Assembly (NCBI RefSeq): GCF_002940665.1
Contig: NZ_MIGY01000003.1
Span: 1,035,573 to 1,099,572, forward strand
Direction: 5' to 3'
DNA: 64,000 bases
Source of the DNA: Xanthomonas arboricola
Lineage (GTDB): Bacteria; Pseudomonadota; Gammaproteobacteria; Xanthomonadales; Xanthomonadaceae
Shown here: piece by piece, positions 18,869 to 29,098 of the stretch
Layout: each line of letters opens with the position of its first letter
How positions within the stretch are numbered: the stretch's first letter is position 1
Translations under genes and position numbers: made by a program
Notes under the pieces: model-generated
What the model saw: only the letters and a program-made list of their open reading frames with translations
Told to the model about the DNA's origin: nothing
The model's database searches: none

Positions 18869-18983
18869 AACGGCGATTGCAGGGCGCGGTGCCATAGAAA
18901 CGGCGCGATTGCAGGCACGGTGCCACCTGCACGATGCAGCAATGAAAGCGGCGGGAGGGCGTCTGCAACGCCCTCCCCTGCCA

Positions 18984-20939
18984 TTACGGCTGCGGCTGCG
19001 TCGGCGGTGCCGCCTTGGCCTTGGCGATCATCTCGGCCACCGAGGCGGTGGTGATCGGGTGGTAGCTGGGCTTGGCTTTCTCGAAGGCCTGTTCGGCGAA
19101 GGCGATGCCGTCCGGGGTCTTCAACAACTCGGCGTAGATCGGCAGCACCAGCTTGCGGCGGCCGACGCGTTCGATGAACTCGCCTGCAGCGGGGCGCGCA
19201 TCGGTGTAGCCGCTGCGGATCGCCAGCGGATACCAGCGCATGGCGATTTCGCCGTTCGGGGTGCCGGTGAAGTGGTAGGCCTCATCCAGCTGCTTGAGCT
19301 GCTCGGGCTTGAGCGTGGCGCCCATGCCGCTGAGGAAGTGCACCCATTCCTGCGTGCCCCATTCGCCGGTGACCTGCTTGCTCGGCAGCGTGCCGCTGCC
19401 GCTCCAGGCGATGCGCGCGGTGTCCACGATCGAGAAGCTACGCGAGCGTGCCTTGGCGGCGAAGGCCGGGATGCCCGGTTGCTTCAGCCACGCATCCACC
19501 TCGGCCGCGCTGACCGTGTTGGGATGCTTGTCCAGCAGGTTCTTGTTGAGGTAATCGACGAACTGGTCGGTGGTGGCGCTCTGGAACGCATGATCGTCGA
19601 ACCAGCCGCGCAGGAACGGGTCGAACACCGCGCGGCCGAAGCGCTGCTCCAGGAACTGCAGGAACCATGCGCCCTTGACGTAGGCCACCTGGCTCAGCGC
19701 TTCGTCGGGGTCGCGCTCGGCCAGCGGCGGCAGCGCCAGCGCCTGGTCGGCCGGCGCCATGCCCTTCACTTCGGCCAGCAGGTCGCCCTGGTCGATCTCG
19801 CGCTCCATCTCGGCCATCTCCGCGCCGTACAGCGCCTCGGTGATGCGTGCCTGCACGTAGGTGGTGAAGCCCTCGTTGAGCCAGATGTCCTTCCAGCTGG
19901 CATTGGTCACCAGGTTGCCCGACCAGCTATGCGCCAGCTCGTGCGCGACCAGCGACACCAGCGACTTGTCGCCGACGATCACGGTGGGCGTGGCGAAGGT
20001 CAGGCGCGGATTCTCCATGCCGCCGAACGGGAACGACGGCGGCAGCACCAGCATGTCGTAACGGCCCCAGCGATACGGGCCATAGAGTTTTTCGGCGGCA
20101 CCGATCATCTTTTCGGTGTCTTCGAATTCCTTGGCGGCCTTGTCGGCCATGGCCGGCTCGGCCCACACGCCCGAGCGCGCGGAAATCGGCTTGAACACCA
20201 TATCGCCGGCGGCGATCGCCAGCAGATAGGAGGGAATCGGCTCGGGCATCTTGAAGCTGTAATCGCCGTCGCGCGCGGCCTTGGGGTCGTTGTCGGCGCT
20301 CATCAGCACCATCACGTCCGGGCGCGAGGTCACGTGCGCGCTATAGGTGAAGCGTACGCTCGGGGTGTCCTGCAACGGCACCCAGCTGCGCGCATGGATC
20401 GCCTGCGACTGGCTGAACATGAAAGGCAACTGCTTGCCCTCGGTCATCGACGGCTCCAGCCACTGCAGGCCGGAGGCGGTCGGCGCGGTGTGATAGGTGA
20501 TCACGACCTTGGCCGGCTGATTCGGCGCCTCGATGGTGAGCTTGCTGCCGAAGGTCTTGTCGGCCGGCGCCAGCGCAAACTGCAGCGGCGCCAGCGCGCC
20601 CTTGCCGTCGTCGGCCTGTACCTGCGCAATGCTCAGCTCGCGCGTGTCCAGCACCAGCTGCTTGGCGGCCTTGTCCTTCCACTGCAGCGTGTAGGTGGCG
20701 GTGCCGCCGATCTGCTTGGCGTCGAAATCCAGCTTCAGGTCCAGCGCCAGATCCTTGATGACCACCAGCTGCGGCTGGGCGTAGGAGCTTTCGTCGTGGT
20801 TGCGGGCATCTGCTTTCACGGGGGCCTTGGCAGTGGTGGCCGGCGCAGCGGTGCTGGCGGCCGGCGGCGTGGACTCGTTGGAACAGCCGGCCAGCGCAAT
20901 GGACACGGCCAGGGACAGCGACAGGAACGGGAAGCGCAT
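18984..20939 (-). CDS. M1-family zinc aminopeptidase, exported lipoprotein
   Basis: 651 residues. Gluzincin catalytic set: HELAHSWSGN with the downstream Glu in LNEGFTTYVQ (18 residues on) as third zinc ligand, and GGMENPRLTF for the substrate N-terminus. The N-terminus is a lipoprotein signal (SIALAGC) followed by a low-complexity spacer. The start at 20939 gives a standard signal peptide; ATG at 20969 ten codons earlier has a purine-rich site and cannot be excluded. Periplasmic peptide trimming is the likely role. No operon partner; an R3 hairpin lies beyond its 3' end. Confidence 0.93.
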   Translation of the reverse strand: MRFPFLSLSLAVSIALAGCSNESTPPAASTAAPATTAKAPVKADARNHDESSYAQPQLVVIKDLALDLKLDFDAKQIGGTATYTLQWKDKAAKQLVLDTRELSIAQVQADDGKGALAPLQFALAPADKTFGSKLTIEAPNQPAKVVITYHTAPTASGLQWLEPSMTEGKQLPFMFSQSQAIHARSWVPLQDTPSVRFTYSAHVTSRPDVMVLMSADNDPKAARDGDYSFKMPEPIPSYLLAIAAGDMVFKPISARSGVWAEPAMADKAAKEFEDTEKMIGAAEKLYGPYRWGRYDMLVLPPSFPFGGMENPRLTFATPTVIVGDKSLVSLVAHELAHSWSGNLVTNASWKDIWLNEGFTTYVQARITEALYGAEMAEMEREIDQGDLLAEVKGMAPADQALALPPLAERDPDEALSQVAYVKGAWFLQFLEQRFGRAVFDPFLRGWFDDHAFQSATTDQFVDYLNKNLLDKHPNTVSAAEVDAWLKQPGIPAFAAKARSRSFSIVDTARIAWSGSGTLPSKQVTGEWGTQEWVHFLSGMGATLKPEQLKQLDEAYHFTGTPNGEIAMRWYPLAIRSGYTDARPAAGEFIERVGRRKLVLPIYAELLKTPDGIAFAEQAFEKAKPSYHPITTASVAEMIAKAKAAPPTQPQP

Positions 20940-21166
20940 CGACGGCACCGCAGCGAGGGAATCGGGCATTTTAACGCCCCGCGCCGTTGCCTGCCCGTGC
21001 GATGGCAGACCAGCGCTTGCCAGCCGCTTGGCGAGCGGTGCTGCCGATCGTCGGCGTGCCGATGGGCAGGCGCGCACCGCGCGGAAGATGCAGTGGCCGC
21101 GGGTGGGGCACGCGCATCCGCGCAGATGGCGCGCCCTCCCTGGCTGCCGGGGACTTACCGGATCGC

Positions 21167-22057
21167 CTAGACCACCGGATGGCTGCGCGGGCTGTCATGC
21201 CCGTCGCGCACCAGACGCCGGCCGCCGGAGAACTTGGCGCGGTACATCGCCGCGTCGGCACGGCGATACAGCTCGGTGGCATCCAGGCCACGCTCGCACA
21301 CCGCGCTGCCGGCGCTCACATGCAGCGGCGCTTCGTCGGCATCCTCGCGTTCGAGCATCGACAGCCATTGGTTGAGCTTGAGCGTGGCGTCGTCCTCGCT
21401 GGCATGCACGCCGATCAGGAATTCGTCGCCGCCCCAGCGCCCGATCCAGTCCTGCGCACCCAGCCAGCCGTAGGCCGATTCCACCAGCCGCACCAGCACG
21501 CGATCGCCGGCCAGATGGCCGAAGCGGTCGTTGATCGGCTTGAGGTTGTCCATGTCCAGCACAAACAGCACGAACGGCCAGCCTTCGCGCTGCGCGGAGG
21601 TAACCGAGTCGTACATTGCCTGTTCGCAGCCACGCCGGTTCAAGGCCTCGGTCAGCGGGTCGAACAAGGCGTGTTTCTTCAGATCGCGCATGCCGGCATC
21701 GATGCCGCGCAGGCTGCGATTGATTCCGCGCAGCAACCGCCCCAGTTCGTCGTCGCCATGTTCGGGCAGGCTGGGCAGACGTTGATCGGCGTAATACGCA
21801 TCCAGCGCGTCAGCGGCGATGCGCAGCGGTGCGAGTAGGCGATACAGGGCCGACAGGGTCGCCGCGGTGCCAGCCAGCGTGGCCAGCAACGCCACGATCA
21901 CCACCGACCACAGCGGGCGCCCGCTCAACTCGCTTTGCGCTGCCAGCCAGGCGATCAACAACAGCAGCGGCAGGTGGATGCCGACAAAGGTCACCGCCAG
22001 CAGCTTGGCGCTGAAGGAGCGGGGAAACACGCGCGACAACCCTGCGTACAAGCGCAT
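21167..22057 (-). CDS. Membrane diguanylate cyclase (GGDEF)
   Basis: 296 residues. Two membrane segments (about 19-39 and 48-71) are followed by a short HAMP-like linker and a GGDEF domain with intact GGDEF active site (GRWGGDEFLIG). The product inhibition site RxxD, five residues before GGDEF, reads GAQD, so allosteric inhibition by c-di-GMP is probably lost. The start at 22057 has GGAGACG in good position; an in-frame extension to 22186 lacks support. It makes c-di-GMP at the membrane. The tiny periplasmic loop offers no sensor domain. Confidence 0.9.
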   Translation of the reverse strand: MRLYAGLSRVFPRSFSAKLLAVTFVGIHLPLLLLIAWLAAQSELSGRPLWSVVIVALLATLAGTAATLSALYRLLAPLRIAADALDAYYADQRLPSLPEHGDDELGRLLRGINRSLRGIDAGMRDLKKHALFDPLTEALNRRGCEQAMYDSVTSAQREGWPFVLFVLDMDNLKPINDRFGHLAGDRVLVRLVESAYGWLGAQDWIGRWGGDEFLIGVHASEDDATLKLNQWLSMLEREDADEAPLHVSAGSAVCERGLDATELYRRADAAMYRAKFSGGRRLVRDGHDSPRSHPVV

Positions 22058-22259
22058 CCACGTCTCCGGCAAAAGGGCGCCTAGTGTCGCCGACCGTTGG
22101 TGGAGCCGACGCGACGGGAGTCTCAAAAGTTTGTCGGCAAACGCACCTGCGCACAGTGCAATCGTGCGGCAAGCGAACACGAGCATGGCGTGGTCGCGCG
22201 ATGCCCGGCCGTGGTGTTTGCCGGGCTGGACGCTCAGACGATGACGCGTCGGATCCGGT

Positions 22260-23021
22260 TCAGATCTTGTAGCCGGAGTGGATCGCCACGATGCCGCCGG
22301 TCAGATTCTTGTAGTGGCAACGCGCGAATCCGGCCTCGCCCATCATGCCCTTGAGCGATTCCTGCGGCGGATGCTTGCGGATGCTTTCTGCCAGGTACTG
22401 ATAGCTGTCGGCATCGCGTGCGAACAGCTGACCCAGCCTGGGCAGGATCTTGAACGAGTGGAAGTCGTAGATCGGCTTGAACCAGTCGGCGGTGACTTCG
22501 GAAAATTCCAGCACGCGCGCCTGCCCGCCCACCTTCAACACGCGATACATCTCGCGCAGCGCGGCATCCTTGTCGGTGACATTGCGCAGGCCGAAGGAAA
22601 TGGTCACCAGATCGAAACTCTGATCCGGGAACGGCAGCGCCTCGGCATTGCATTGCACGTAATCGAAGCCGGCCACCAGGCCGCGGTTGGTCAGCCGGTC
22701 GCGCCCCACCGACAGCATGCCGGCGTTGATGTCGCCCAGCACCACCGCGCCTTCGTTGCCGACGCGCTCCTTGAGCAGCACGGCGATGTCGCCGGTGCCG
22801 CCGGCCAGGTCCAGCACGCGGTCGCCCGGCTTCACCTGCGCGGTCGCCACGAAGTAGCGTTTCCATGCGCGGTGCACGCCCAGACTCATCAGATCGTTCA
22901 TCAGGTCGTAGTTGCGCGCGACCGAGGTGAACACTTCGCCGACCAGTTTCTGCTTGTCCTTGGCAGCGACATCGCGGAAGCCGAAATGGGTGGTACCGGA
23001 GGTATAGGGAGATTCGCTCAT
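22260..23021 (-). CDS. ubiE: Ubiquinone/menaquinone biosynthesis C-methyltransferase UbiE
   Basis: SAM-dependent C-methyltransferase of quinone synthesis, 253 residues. Motif I is [12 protein letters not shown], the UbiE signature is [20 protein letters not shown], and [20 protein letters not shown] is typical of the family. The C-terminus [12 protein letters not shown] is diagnostic. The frame continues upstream to 23504 as a shadow of the transporter gene; the start at 23021 fits the family length. Divergent from the efflux genes with an 87-base gap. Confidence 0.97.
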   Translation of the reverse strand: MSESPYTSGTTHFGFRDVAAKDKQKLVGEVFTSVARNYDLMNDLMSLGVHRAWKRYFVATAQVKPGDRVLDLAGGTGDIAVLLKERVGNEGAVVLGDINAGMLSVGRDRLTNRGLVAGFDYVQCNAEALPFPDQSFDLVTISFGLRNVTDKDAALREMYRVLKVGGQARVLEFSEVTADWFKPIYDFHSFKILPRLGQLFARDADSYQYLAESIRKHPPQESLKGMMGEAGFARCHYKNLTGGIVAIHSGYKI

Positions 23022-23108
23022 GGGCGGATTATCGCACTGCTGACGCCGCCATGACCGCAACCGGACCACAATCGCCGCCTTCCCTGCGACCGGCCCTGCG
23101 AGCCTTGC

Positions 23109-24758
23109 GTGCACGACAAGTACGTCCAGCGCGACTGGCAGCCCCACGAGAAGCCCACCCTGCCCGGGTCGGCCTCCACCCCCCTGCACTCCACCCGGCG
23201 CCGCATCCAGTACGGGCTGGTGGGCGTGGTGGTGGCGCTGACCGGCGGGCTGAGCAATGCGCTGGTCACCGCCAACCTGACCTATCTGCAGGGCACGCTG
23301 GGCGCCTACGCCACCGAAATGGCCTGGCTGCCGGCCGCCTATGTGATGACCAACATGTCGGCCAACCTGCTGCTGGTGAAGTTCCGCCAGCAGTTCGGGC
23401 TGCGGCGCTTCACCGAGATCTTCCTGGCGCTGTATGCGGTCATCGCCTTCGCGCATCTGTTCGTGCACAGCCTGAGCTCGGCGATCACCGTGCGTGCCGC
23501 GCATGGATTGGTGGGCGCCGCGCTCAGCTCGCTGGGGCTGTATTACGTGATCCAGGCGTTTCCGGCCAGGTACCGGCTCAAGGCGGTGGTAACCGGGCTG
23601 GGGGTGACCCAGCTGGCACTGCCATTGGCGCGGGTGTTCTCCACCGACCTGCTGGAATTTGCGCAGTGGCAGGGTCTGTACCTGTTCGAACTGGGCCTGG
23701 CGGTGTTCGCGCTGGCCTGTGTGCTGGCGCTCAAGCTGCCGCCCAGCGACCGCTATCGCGTGTTCGAGCCGCTGGATTTCCTCACCTTCAGCCTGTTTGC
23801 GGCCGGTTCGGCCGGGCTGGCGGCGGTGCTGTCGTTGGGGCGGCTGCTGTGGTGGACCAGCACGCCGTGGCTGGGCGTGGTGCTAGCGGCCTCCATCGTG
23901 CTGCTGTGCACGGCGGCATGGATCGAGCACAACCGCCGCAACCCGATGATCAACACGCGCTGGCTGGCCAGCGGCGACATGCTGCGGCTGGGCCTGGCGA
24001 TCCTGCTGATCCGGCTGGTGCTGTCCGAGCAGAGCACCGGCGCGATCGGCTTCTTCCAGACCCTGGGGCTGGCCAACACGCAGCTACAGACCCTGTTCGC
24101 GCTGATGTTGCTGGGCGCAGTGGTCGGCGTGGCCGCCAGCGCGTGGCTGATCAATCCGGCGCGGGTGGCCGAGCATCTGATCATTGCGGTGGCGGCGATC
24201 TGCATCGGCTGTTTCATGGATGCCGACGCCACCAGCCTCACCCGCCCGGAGCAGATGTATGTCAGCCAGTTCCTGCTCGCGTTTGGCAGCACCTTCTTCA
24301 TCGGCCCGGCGATGGTGGCCGGGCTGGGCCGGGTGATCGCGCAGCCGGGCAATCTGATCAGCTTCATCGTGCTGTTCGGCATGGCACAGAACATGGGCGG
24401 CCTGCTCGGCAGCGCGTTGCTCGGCACCGTGCAGGTCGTGCGCGAGAAATACCATTCCAACCAGCTGGTCGAACATCTGGCATTGACCGACCCGCAAGTG
24501 GCCGCGCGCGTGCAGACCTATGCCGCGCTGTACGGCCGCAGCATCGGCGACCCGGCCCTGCGCCAGGCCCAGGGCGTGCGCGCCCTGGGCAGCGTGGCCA
24601 CGCGCGAAGCCAATGTGCTCGCCTACAACGACGTGTTCCTGTTGATCGGCTGCATCGCCATCGCCACCGGGCTGTGGATCCTGTCCGTGCTGGTGTGGCG
24701 GCGTTATCTGCGCCCACCCGCTTCGTCCCCCTCTCCTGCTTCCACCGCGCGCCCATGA
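23109..24758 (+). CDS. MFS drug efflux permease (DHA2/EmrB type)
   Basis: 549 residues with about 14 membrane segments, the layout of the DHA2 proton antiporter family that pairs with a membrane-fusion protein. The start is GTG at 23109: an in-frame TGA lies at 23052-23054, and GTG is the first start after it; no clear ribosome site is visible. The stop overlaps the next gene's ATG (24755-24758). With the adaptor below it would form an EmrAB-like pump; no outer-membrane channel gene is present in the window, so a TolC elsewhere is implied. Substrates unknown. Confidence 0.92.
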   Translation: MHDKYVQRDWQPHEKPTLPGSASTPLHSTRRRIQYGLVGVVVALTGGLSNALVTANLTYLQGTLGAYATEMAWLPAAYVMTNMSANLLLVKFRQQFGLRRFTEIFLALYAVIAFAHLFVHSLSSAITVRAAHGLVGAALSSLGLYYVIQAFPARYRLKAVVTGLGVTQLALPLARVFSTDLLEFAQWQGLYLFELGLAVFALACVLALKLPPSDRYRVFEPLDFLTFSLFAAGSAGLAAVLSLGRLLWWTSTPWLGVVLAASIVLLCTAAWIEHNRRNPMINTRWLASGDMLRLGLAILLIRLVLSEQSTGAIGFFQTLGLANTQLQTLFALMLLGAVVGVAASAWLINPARVAEHLIIAVAAICIGCFMDADATSLTRPEQMYVSQFLLAFGSTFFIGPAMVAGLGRVIAQPGNLISFIVLFGMAQNMGGLLGSALLGTVQVVREKYHSNQLVEHLALTDPQVAARVQTYAALYGRSIGDPALRQAQGVRALGSVATREANVLAYNDVFLLIGCIAIATGLWILSVLVWRRYLRPPASSPSPASTARP

Positions 24759-25843
24759 ATACACCTGCAGCTTCAACCTCTCCTGCCGATCTGCAACGTC
24801 GCAGGCGGCGCCGCATCGGTGGCGTGATCGGCTTCGGCGGGCTGGCCCTGCTCGGCGTCGCACTGGTGCTGTATGCATGGCGGTTGCCGCCGTTCGTCAG
24901 CGCCGTCGAGCGCACCGAGAACGCGATGGTGCATGGCCAGATCACCGTGATCGCGCCGCAGGTCAGCGGCTATGTCACCGAGGTGCCGGTACAGGACTTC
25001 GCCCACGTCAAGCAGGGCCAGCTGCTGGCCAGGATCGACGAACGCATCTATGCCCAGCAGCTCGAACAGGCCAGGGCGCAGCTGCAGACCGCGCAGGCCA
25101 ACCTGTCCAACTGGGACCAGCAGCGGCATAGCGCCGATGCCACCATCGCCGAACAACGCGCCGCACTGAACAGCAATCAGGCTCAGCGCGACCGCAGCCG
25201 CTCGGCGTATGCGCGCACGCAGCAGCTGGCCGACCAGAAACTGGTATCCGAACAGGATCGCGACACCGCCTTCGCCGCACGTGCGCAGGCCGATGCCGGC
25301 GTGGCACAGGCGCGCGCCGCCGTGCAGGCCGCCGAAGAGAATGCACGCAGCGTCACCGTCAACCGCGCCGCCCTGGAAGCGGCGGTGGCCAACGCGCAGG
25401 CGGCCGTACAACTGGCGCAGATCAATCTGGACAACACGCGCATCTTGGCCCCGCGCGATGGCCAGCTCGGCCAGCTGGGCGTGCGCCAGGGCGCCTACGT
25501 CACCAATGGCACGCAGCTGATGTCGCTGGTGCCGGACACGCTGTGGATTGTGGCCAATTTCAAGGAAACCCAGCTGGCCAAGATCCGCATCGGGCAGCGC
25601 GCCAGCTTCACCGTGGATGCGCTGGACAACGCGCGCCTGCACGGACGTGTGCAGGAAATTTCCCCGGCCGCCGGCTCGGAATTCAGCGTATTGCCGGCCG
25701 ACAACGCCACCGGCAACTTCGTCAAGATCGCCCAGCGCATTCCGCTGCGCATCAGCGTCGATCCCGGCCAGGCGCTGGCTCCGCGACTGCGCCCGGGCAT
25801 GTCGGTGGTGGTGGCGATCGACACCGACAGCGCGGTCGACTGA
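24755..25843 (+). CDS. HlyD/EmrA-family membrane-fusion protein
   Basis: 362 residues: cytoplasmic basic start, one membrane segment (about 25-43), a lipoyl-like half (VIAPQVSGYVTEVPVQDF), a long alpha-hairpin with alanine/glutamine-rich coiled coil (about 95-215), second lipoyl half (ILAPRDGQLGQLGV) and beta-barrel domain. Adaptor for the permease encoded just upstream, with which it overlaps by ATGA. It would connect the inner-membrane pump to an outer-membrane channel. Confidence 0.93.
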   Translation: MNTPAASTSPADLQRRRRRRIGGVIGFGGLALLGVALVLYAWRLPPFVSAVERTENAMVHGQITVIAPQVSGYVTEVPVQDFAHVKQGQLLARIDERIYAQQLEQARAQLQTAQANLSNWDQQRHSADATIAEQRAALNSNQAQRDRSRSAYARTQQLADQKLVSEQDRDTAFAARAQADAGVAQARAAVQAAEENARSVTVNRAALEAAVANAQAAVQLAQINLDNTRILAPRDGQLGQLGVRQGAYVTNGTQLMSLVPDTLWIVANFKETQLAKIRIGQRASFTVDALDNARLHGRVQEISPAAGSEFSVLPADNATGNFVKIAQRIPLRISVDPGQALAPRLRPGMSVVVAIDTDSAVD

Positions 25844-25869
25844 CGCGACGCAGCCGCTATCATGCGGTG

Positions 25870-26367
25870 ATGTCGTCCCCACCCCCACCTTCGCTGCATT
25901 GGCAGTGCCTGCGCTTCGACCAACTGAGCACCACGCAGCTGTACGCGCTGCTGCGGCTGCGCTCGGATGTGTTCGTGGTGGAGCAGCAATGCGCGTATCC
26001 GGAGCTCGATGGCAAGGACAACTTGCCGGGTGTGCTGCATCTGCTCGGCAGCACCGACAATGCGCTGGTTGCCTATCTGCGCGTACTGCCGCCCGGTGTG
26101 AGTTACCCCGAGCCAAGCATCGGCCGGGTGGTGATTGCCGCCGCGCAGCGCGACCAAGGTTTTGCACACGTATTGCTGCAGGAAGGCCTGCGGCTGGTGC
26201 ACCGGCTTTGGCCCGCCAGCGCCGTGCAACTTGGCGCGCAAGCGCACCTGCAGGCGTTCTACGCCGCACACGGTTTCACGCCCTCGTCCGCACCGTATCT
26301 GGAAGACGGCATTCCCCACATCGACATGCTGCGTCGCGCCGACGCCGCCACCCAGGAGCCTGCATGA
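25870..26367 (+). CDS. GNAT acetyltransferase, ElaA type
   Basis: 165 residues. GNAT fold of the ElaA family, with RLRSDVFVVEQQCAYPELDGKD at the front, GRVVIAAAQRDQGFAHVLLQEGL (acetyl-CoA loop) in the middle and AQAHLQAFYAAHGF near the end. The acetyl-CoA loop is the usual Q/RxxGxG/A in weak form (QRDQGFA). Start ATG at 25870; GTG one codon earlier is possible. It follows the efflux adaptor by 26 bases and overlaps the deaminase start by ATGA, so it may be part of one transcript. Substrate unknown. Confidence 0.88.
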   Translation: MSSPPPPSLHWQCLRFDQLSTTQLYALLRLRSDVFVVEQQCAYPELDGKDNLPGVLHLLGSTDNALVAYLRVLPPGVSYPEPSIGRVVIAAAQRDQGFAHVLLQEGLRLVHRLWPASAVQLGAQAHLQAFYAAHGFTPSSAPYLEDGIPHIDMLRRADAATQEPA

Positions 26368-26819
26368 TCACCACCCCCGACTACCGCGCGCTGCTCGACA
26401 CCGCCATTGCCGAAGCCCGCCAGGGCCTGGCCGAAGGCGGCATCCCGATCGGCGCGGCGCTGTACCACAACGACGGACGTCTGCTCGGTTGCGGCCACAA
26501 CCGCCGCGTGCAGGAAAACGATCCCTCCGTGCATGGCGAAACCGATGCCTTCCGCAAGGCCGGCCGGCAGCGTCGCTACAAGGACACCATCATGGTCACC
26601 ACGCTCGCGCCGTGCTGGTACTGCAGCGGGCTGGTGCGCCAGTTCAATATCGGCACCGTGGTGGTCGGCGAGTCGGTCACCTTCCAGGGCGGCGTGTCCT
26701 GGCTGCGCGAGCACGGCGTCAATGTCGTCGACCTGCAGAGCCAGGAATGCATCGACCTGCTGGGCGGCTATATCTCGGCCAACCCCGACGTGTGGAACGA
26801 GGATATCGGCGAGGACTGA
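26364..26819 (+). CDS. Cytosine/nucleoside deaminase family protein
   Basis: 151 residues, zinc-dependent deaminase of the cytidine-deaminase-like fold. The zinc motifs are HGETDAF (His ligand and catalytic Glu) and APCWYCSG (two Cys ligands). Length and motif spacing resemble yeast-type cytosine deaminase. It probably removes the amino group of a free base such as cytosine or a related heterocycle. It overlaps the acetyltransferase gene (ATGA at 26364-26367), implying coupling. The exact substrate is not decidable from sequence. Confidence 0.88.
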   Translation: MITTPDYRALLDTAIAEARQGLAEGGIPIGAALYHNDGRLLGCGHNRRVQENDPSVHGETDAFRKAGRQRRYKDTIMVTTLAPCWYCSGLVRQFNIGTVVVGESVTFQGGVSWLREHGVNVVDLQSQECIDLLGGYISANPDVWNEDIGED

Positions 26820-27617
26820 GCGGTTTGTTGCAGGGTGGGCGGGTTGGATGTGCGGTGCAGATGACTGCCGAGGTGCTGCCTCCACCCACTCTTCGGGCGG
26901 CTTCCCCGGCACGTGAGGGAAGGAAAGACTGCAACGAGAAGGCCAGCCGCGTGGCGTGATGCTGTTCGCTAGGAGCTGCTGACAGACGACTTCAGGCAGT
27001 TGTGTTGCAGAGCCGATGATTTGGGGTTATCGCTACAGGCGGCTGATCTGCGGCTCGGCTGCAGGGCGGCTGATCTGCCGCTTGGCTGCAGGGCCCCTGC
27101 CCGCCCACCATCGCGGGACACGCCGCAAGTACGTCCTTGTAGGCTCTTACGCAGCATCCATGCTGCGTAAGGTCCCGCGACGGTGGGCGGGCACGGACCA
27201 AGTCGAGATGGTCGGTGTGCTTACTTAAGAGCAGTGCACGATGCGCACTGTTCGATACTGATGCGCCGGCGCAATGTCCGGAGCAAGTCAAGCGACAAGC
27301 GGCTTTTCACGTGACAACCGACCAACTCCCTGGTGCGGTGCCCTTGCCGATTGCGGGACCCTTGGCGGCATGGATGCCGCCAAGGAGCCTCCACGGACGG
27401 ATTCACGGCGTGTCCCGCGAGCGGTGAGGGCACCGCGCACTCGACCGACTCAGCGTTTGACTGCATCCGGGAGGATGCGGCTAACCACACCGCCGTCCTC
27501 ACCGCCAGGCGAGCGCGGTCAAAATCGAAATCGGCATGTCCAACGCGTACACGCCGATTCTGGTTGCCTCCACACAGACCTGATGACCGTTGGCACCGGC
27601 ATGCAGGTGTGCTGCGA
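26820..27617. other. Gene-free gap with composite element
   Basis: 798 bases between the deaminase and the hslU stop. It holds a complete A/B composite element at 27096-27429. The short open frames in it are shadows of the hairpins. I see nothing else in the gap that I can support. Confidence 0.65.
27096..27429 (+). repeat. Composite A/B hairpin element, copy 2
   Basis: Hairpin A at 27096-27196, hairpin B at 27342-27429, separated by 145 bases. The order and orientation match copy 1 at 7111-7447. The inner palindrome of A has changed on both arms together (GCAGCATCCATGCTGC instead of GCGGCATCCATGCCGC), a compensatory change that supports selection on the fold. The outer flank GGCTTGGCTGCAGGGC is shared with the other copies. 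Confidence 0.8.
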
Positions 27618-28985
27618 TCAGAGGATGTAGCGACTCAGGTCCGGGTCCTGCACCAGCTCGCCGAGCTGCGCGTCGACATAGGCCGCATCGACAGTGACAC
27701 TCTGCCCACCGCGATCCGGCGCCTCATAGCTCAGCACATCGAGCAGACGCTCCAGCACCGTGTGCAGGCGGCGCGCGCCGATGTTTTCCTGCCGCTCGTT
27801 GACCTGCGCGGCGATCTCGGCCAGGCGCTCCACCGCATCCGCGCCGAAGGTCAGACTCACGCCTTCGGTCTGCAGCAAGGCTTCGTACTGCTTGATCAAC
27901 GCCGCCTTGGGCTCGGTGAGGATGCGCACGAAATCGGCCTTGGTCAGCGCGGTCAACTCGACACGGATCGGAAAACGGCCCTGCAATTCGGGAATCAGAT
28001 CGCTGGGCTTGGCCAGATGGAACGCGCCGGAGGCGATGAACAGGATATGGTCGGTCTTGACCGTGCCGTACTTGGTCGACACGTTGGAGCCTTCCACCAG
28101 TGGCAGCAGATCGCGCTGCACGCCTTCGCGACTGACATCGCCGCCATTGGAGCCGGCTTCGCCGCGCTTGGCGACCTTGTCGATCTCGTCGATAAACACG
28201 ATGCCGTGCTGCTCGCAGGCTTCGATCGCCGCCGCGCGTACGTCGTCTTCGTTGACCAGTTTGCCGGCCTCTTCTTCGATCAGCAGCGGGCGCGCGGCCT
28301 TGATGGTGAGCTTGCGCTTCTGCGACTTGCCGCTGCCCAGGTTGGAGAACATCTGCCGCAGCTGCTGGCCCATTTCTTCCATGCCCGGCGGGGTCATGAT
28401 GTCCATGCTGGCGTTGACCGCCACTTCCAGCTCGATCTCGCGCTCGTCCAGCTCGCCGCTGCGCAGCATGCGGCGGAACTTGATGCGGGTGTCGTTGTCC
28501 TGCGACGAGGGCTCGTTGCGCGCCGCCTCCGGGTCAAACCCGATGCCGGCCGCACGGCGCGGCAGCAACGCATCCAGGAGGCGGTCTTCGGCGCGTTCTT
28601 CGGCCTGGTTGCGCACGCGCACCTTGGCCTGTTCGCGATACAGCTTGACCGAGGTGTCGGCCAGGTCGCGAATGATCTGTTCCACATCCTTGCCGACATA
28701 GCCGACCTCGGTAAAGCGCGTGGCTTCGACCTTGACGAACGGTGCGTTGGCCAAGGTGGCCAGACGCCGCGCGATCTCGGTCTTGCCGACGCCGGTCGGG
28801 CCGATCATCAGGATGTTCTTGGGCATCACCTCGTTGCGCAGCTCTTCGGGCAGCTGCATGCGGCGCCAGCGATTACGCAGCGCGATGGCAACCGCACGCT
28901 TGGCATCGTGCTGGCCAACGATATGACAGTCGAGCTCCTGCACGATTTCGCGCGGAGTCATGGTTGAAGTATCGGAATTTGGCAT
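27618..28985 (-). CDS. hslU: ATP-dependent protease ATPase subunit HslU
   Basis: AAA+ unfoldase of the HslVU protease, 455 residues, the length usual in Xanthomonas. Walker A is GPTGVGKTE, Walker B is [10 protein letters not shown], and the pore loop GYVGKD and sensor region [11 protein letters not shown] are present. The C-terminal tail LSRYIL inserts into HslV. Start ATG at 28985 gives [16 protein letters not shown]. Downstream of hslV, separated by 109 bases that consist mainly of two inverted R1 blocks. Confidence 0.97.
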   Translation of the reverse strand: MPNSDTSTMTPREIVQELDCHIVGQHDAKRAVAIALRNRWRRMQLPEELRNEVMPKNILMIGPTGVGKTEIARRLATLANAPFVKVEATRFTEVGYVGKDVEQIIRDLADTSVKLYREQAKVRVRNQAEERAEDRLLDALLPRRAAGIGFDPEAARNEPSSQDNDTRIKFRRMLRSGELDEREIELEVAVNASMDIMTPPGMEEMGQQLRQMFSNLGSGKSQKRKLTIKAARPLLIEEEAGKLVNEDDVRAAAIEACEQHGIVFIDEIDKVAKRGEAGSNGGDVSREGVQRDLLPLVEGSNVSTKYGTVKTDHILFIASGAFHLAKPSDLIPELQGRFPIRVELTALTKADFVRILTEPKAALIKQYEALLQTEGVSLTFGADAVERLAEIAAQVNERQENIGARRLHTVLERLLDVLSYEAPDRGGQSVTVDAAYVDAQLGELVQDPDLSRYIL

Positions 28986-29098
28986 TGGGGAATCGAGAAT
29001 GGGGAAAGGGGAATCGCAAGCGCGAAATCAAGAGCCTATGTCGTCGGGGTGGAACCAAAACCGCTGTTGCGATTCCCGATTCCCCACTCCCGATTCAC
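28986..29098. repeat. Inverted R1 pair between hslV and hslU
   Basis: R1 blocks at 28986-29016 and, inverted, at 29071-29098, separated by about 54 bases. They can fold into a stem in the hslVU transcript. The second block includes the hslV stop codon; the first touches the hslU start. Confidence 0.75.
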
